From: an uncultured Prevotella sp.
Lineage (GTDB): Bacteria; Bacteroidota; Bacteroidia; Bacteroidales; Bacteroidaceae
DNA length: 46,644 bases
Assembly: GCA_938028745.1 (NCBI GenBank)
Contig: CALIZL010000014.1
Location: 1-46,644, forward strand
Direction of reading: 5' to 3'
Position numbers and translations under genes: made by a program. Each line of letters begins with the position of its first letter. Position 1 is the first letter of the stretch. The notes below the pieces were generated by a model. It saw only the letters and a list, made by a program, of their open reading frames with translations, did no database searches and was not told where the DNA came from. Below are positions 44,899-46,644 of this stretch, piece after piece.

Positions 44899-46065
44899 CG
44901 CAGAACCGATGTGGCGACGTTTGTTGCGAGCGGAGAATGTGGGAGCAAACCATACAAAATGCGAACATAACGTATGGGCGTACGTAACACGTGCAGTTGC
45001 CGAGTGGGGAAAAGGTGCTTTGGGGGCTAAACCAACAAACCGTTCAAGACTGTTCCACGCAGACTTGCAGCGTGGAAAAGCAGCACTTATGGCTATACAA
45101 CAAGCACCAGCCCATGCCAAAGCAGAGTAAGGAAAGTGCGTTGCGGCGTGTGCAGACTGCCGTTTGCAGGCACAAGCCGTGCATGTTGGCCTTTGAGTGT
45201 GGCCAACAGCCAAAGCAGCTGTGTAGATGAGCGGTTTCATAGTTATTAAGCGTGTGCCCTTGTGTCTCCATGCTGAGGGCGAGTTTTCAGTGTTTGTTGA
45301 GTGCGGCAGATACATACGATAACAAAAAGCGCGGAGACTACCGTCACCCGTCCCGCGCATATAGGCTCTCGCATTGCCCTTACAGTAGAACGAGCAACTG
45401 CAGAGCCCCACGCCGATGCGCTATATATGGCCGCTCCACACAACAAAGGCCATGCGCGTGGCAACAAGCCGACGGCATTCTCTGGTGTAGAGGGCGTGAT
45501 AATCACATCATTGAGGACATCTACTTGTTGCCTCGTCTCTGACTGCAAGTTCGAATTTGCGAGATTCATATACGCCAAAGACAAGACGTGGGTAAACGTC
45601 TTTCCATTATGTATGTGCCGTCTTGACGGCCATAATCCGCAAGCGGATGGGCGATGTCGCAAAGGACGGCATTGCAAAAATACTAAAAAAGATTTAAACT
45701 TTTGGTGAAAGAGAAAGAAAATTTGTTGTGATGCGCCTGTTAAGTGCTGTGAGAATGAGTTTGACACAACGCGGCAGCTGATGTTAGCGGTGTGGATTAC
45801 GAATTGGTCTTGACTTTAATATTTCAAAAAATTGAGAGGAGTGCAATACAAGTCAACTCTCTGGCTTATATAGGGTAATTCAGTTAATTCCCTCTTAGGA
45901 ATCTCTGGAGACTGTCAAATGCCAGATTCTTTTCTTGAAAAGCGTCTTTGGAAGAGTGCTTGATGTGCTTTGCGCGCAAAAACTCCCAAATGTCGAGCCG
46001 TATGGGCACACCTGTCCCTTCCATACCTGTCTATGGATGGATATAAAATCACCTCATTTTTTTTA
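44899..46065. other. Intergenic region without a recognisable gene
   Basis: About 1.2 kb in which I find no supported gene. Several open frames overlap one another on both strands, but none shows a domain, signal or start context. A GCGCGG / CCGCGC pair near 45329-45358 may form a hairpin. The left end of the transposon must lie somewhere from about 45.8 to 46.0 kb, but I cannot identify its terminal inverted repeat. Confidence 0.4.
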
Positions 46066-46644
46066 TCAAGCCGCCTTCTTCATGTCCCTGGCCACCTGCC
46101 TTGCGGCAAGGACGGCGGCATTTGCCGTATGGATCCCGAAGAAGAGCAGCAATGTTTCGCTGAACATGTTGCGTGCCTTGATGCGCCCAACGGCATAGTG
46201 CTGTTTCTGGTTTCCGAAGCTGCCCTCCATTACCGTGGCCCTGAGGGTCCCGATAATCCTTCTCGCCCTCTTGAGGCATCCGGCTTCTTCTTTGGGCTTT
46301 GGGCCTTTTCTGACGAAACAGGTCGTTATGCCTTTTTCCGTACACATGGTGCGGTTGGCATTGTTGGCGTATATGGAGTCGGCGCCGACACGTTTGACTT
46401 TGACCCCCGTCAGCGATTCCTGATATTCAATGCACTGCCTAAGGCGAATGCCCTCGTTGAAGGCCTCGAAGGAGTGGTGTTCTATGAATGATATGCCGTC
46501 AATCTGTATGTTGTTGACCTTTGCCCCAAACTCCACGCGCTTGTTTTCCTTGCCCCTGACGATGGGACGGAGGTACGGGCGGTCGATGCTGACGATGCGG
46601 TGCTTGACCTCCTTGCCTGCGAACAGGTCTGACTGTTGGAGGCA
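46066..46644 (-). mobile_element. Insertion-sequence transposase, C-terminal part (cut by the window edge)
   Basis: The frame is open from the right edge to the stop at 46066, at least 192 residues. It contains RGKENKRVEFGAKVNNIQID, KVKRVGADSIYANNANR and KRARRIIGTLRATVMEGSFG, ending GIHTANAAVLAARQVARD. This is the C-terminal DDE region of an IS5/IS1182-type transposase common in Bacteroidetes. The Asp of GADSIY and the Glu of MEGSFG are the likely later catalytic acids. The exact IS family is uncertain, and completeness cannot be judged. Confidence 0.8.

Noticed and set aside
44896..45708. Overlapping open frames on both strands upstream of the transposase
   Set aside because: Cys/His/Ala-rich, no domain, signal or start context, mutually overlapping; treated as non-coding.

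Overview
The window looks like a chromosomal segment of a Prevotella-type Bacteroidota. The evidence is two SusC/SusD outer-membrane pairs, a SusA/pullulanase/MalQ starch enzyme block, Bacteroidetes-style lipoproteins, -7 promoter boxes of the TAnnTTTG type, and intergenic spacers packed with degenerate short repeats. Everything here is read from sequence alone. No search was run, so family names are recognition calls.

Layout. 1-0.6 kb: an interspersed repeat and a decayed IS5-type transposase fragment. 0.6-8.4 kb (minus strand): a small BACON-like lipoprotein, then SusA-type neopullulanase, type I pullulanase and MalQ. Together these would debranch and disproportionate starch or glycogen oligosaccharides. 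A LacI-type palindrome lies upstream of malQ. 8.5-9.7 kb: repeats. 9.8-12.8 kb (minus): a lipoprotein with a JAB-like HNHP motif, followed by two almost identical copies of a small exported protein. 13.2-20.2 kb (minus): an RND tripartite efflux set (acrA-like, acrB-like, tolC-like) followed by an LpxA-like acyltransferase that appears to lack some supporting histidines. 20.5-22.5 kb: another copy of the interspersed repeat, then on the plus strand a small orphan protein coupled to a DUF2335 membrane protein whose 5' end seems frameshifted. 22.8-27.8 kb (minus): SusC/SusD pair 1. 28.25 kb: tRNA-Pro(GGG) with a terminator. 28.5-29.6 kb: a metzincin metalloprotease lipoprotein. 29.6-30.6 kb: repeats. 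30.65-36 kb (plus): SusC/SusD pair 2. 36.25-37.7 kb: an orphan cytoplasmic protein.

37.8-44.7 kb (minus) is the most unusual part. It is a tightly packed, visibly AT-richer operon encoding a 72-aa protein, three different dynamin-like GTPases, a small membrane-anchored coiled-coil protein, and an acyl carrier protein with an N-terminal extension of about 47 residues. I infer a membrane-remodelling machine with a dedicated ACP, probably horizontally acquired. It is the best candidate here for an undescribed system. 44.7-46.0 kb has no convincing gene. The window ends inside a DDE transposase (46.07-46.64 kb).

Three separate sequence families in the spacers (the interspersed repeat at three sites, and two ACAAG-N3-CTTGT arrays) share an exact or near-exact 22-bp tandem period. 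This looks like phased protein-binding or structural DNA rather than CRISPR. A composite repeat occurs in opposite orientations at about 3.05-3.27 kb and 29.6-30.0 kb, flanking a 26-kb block.
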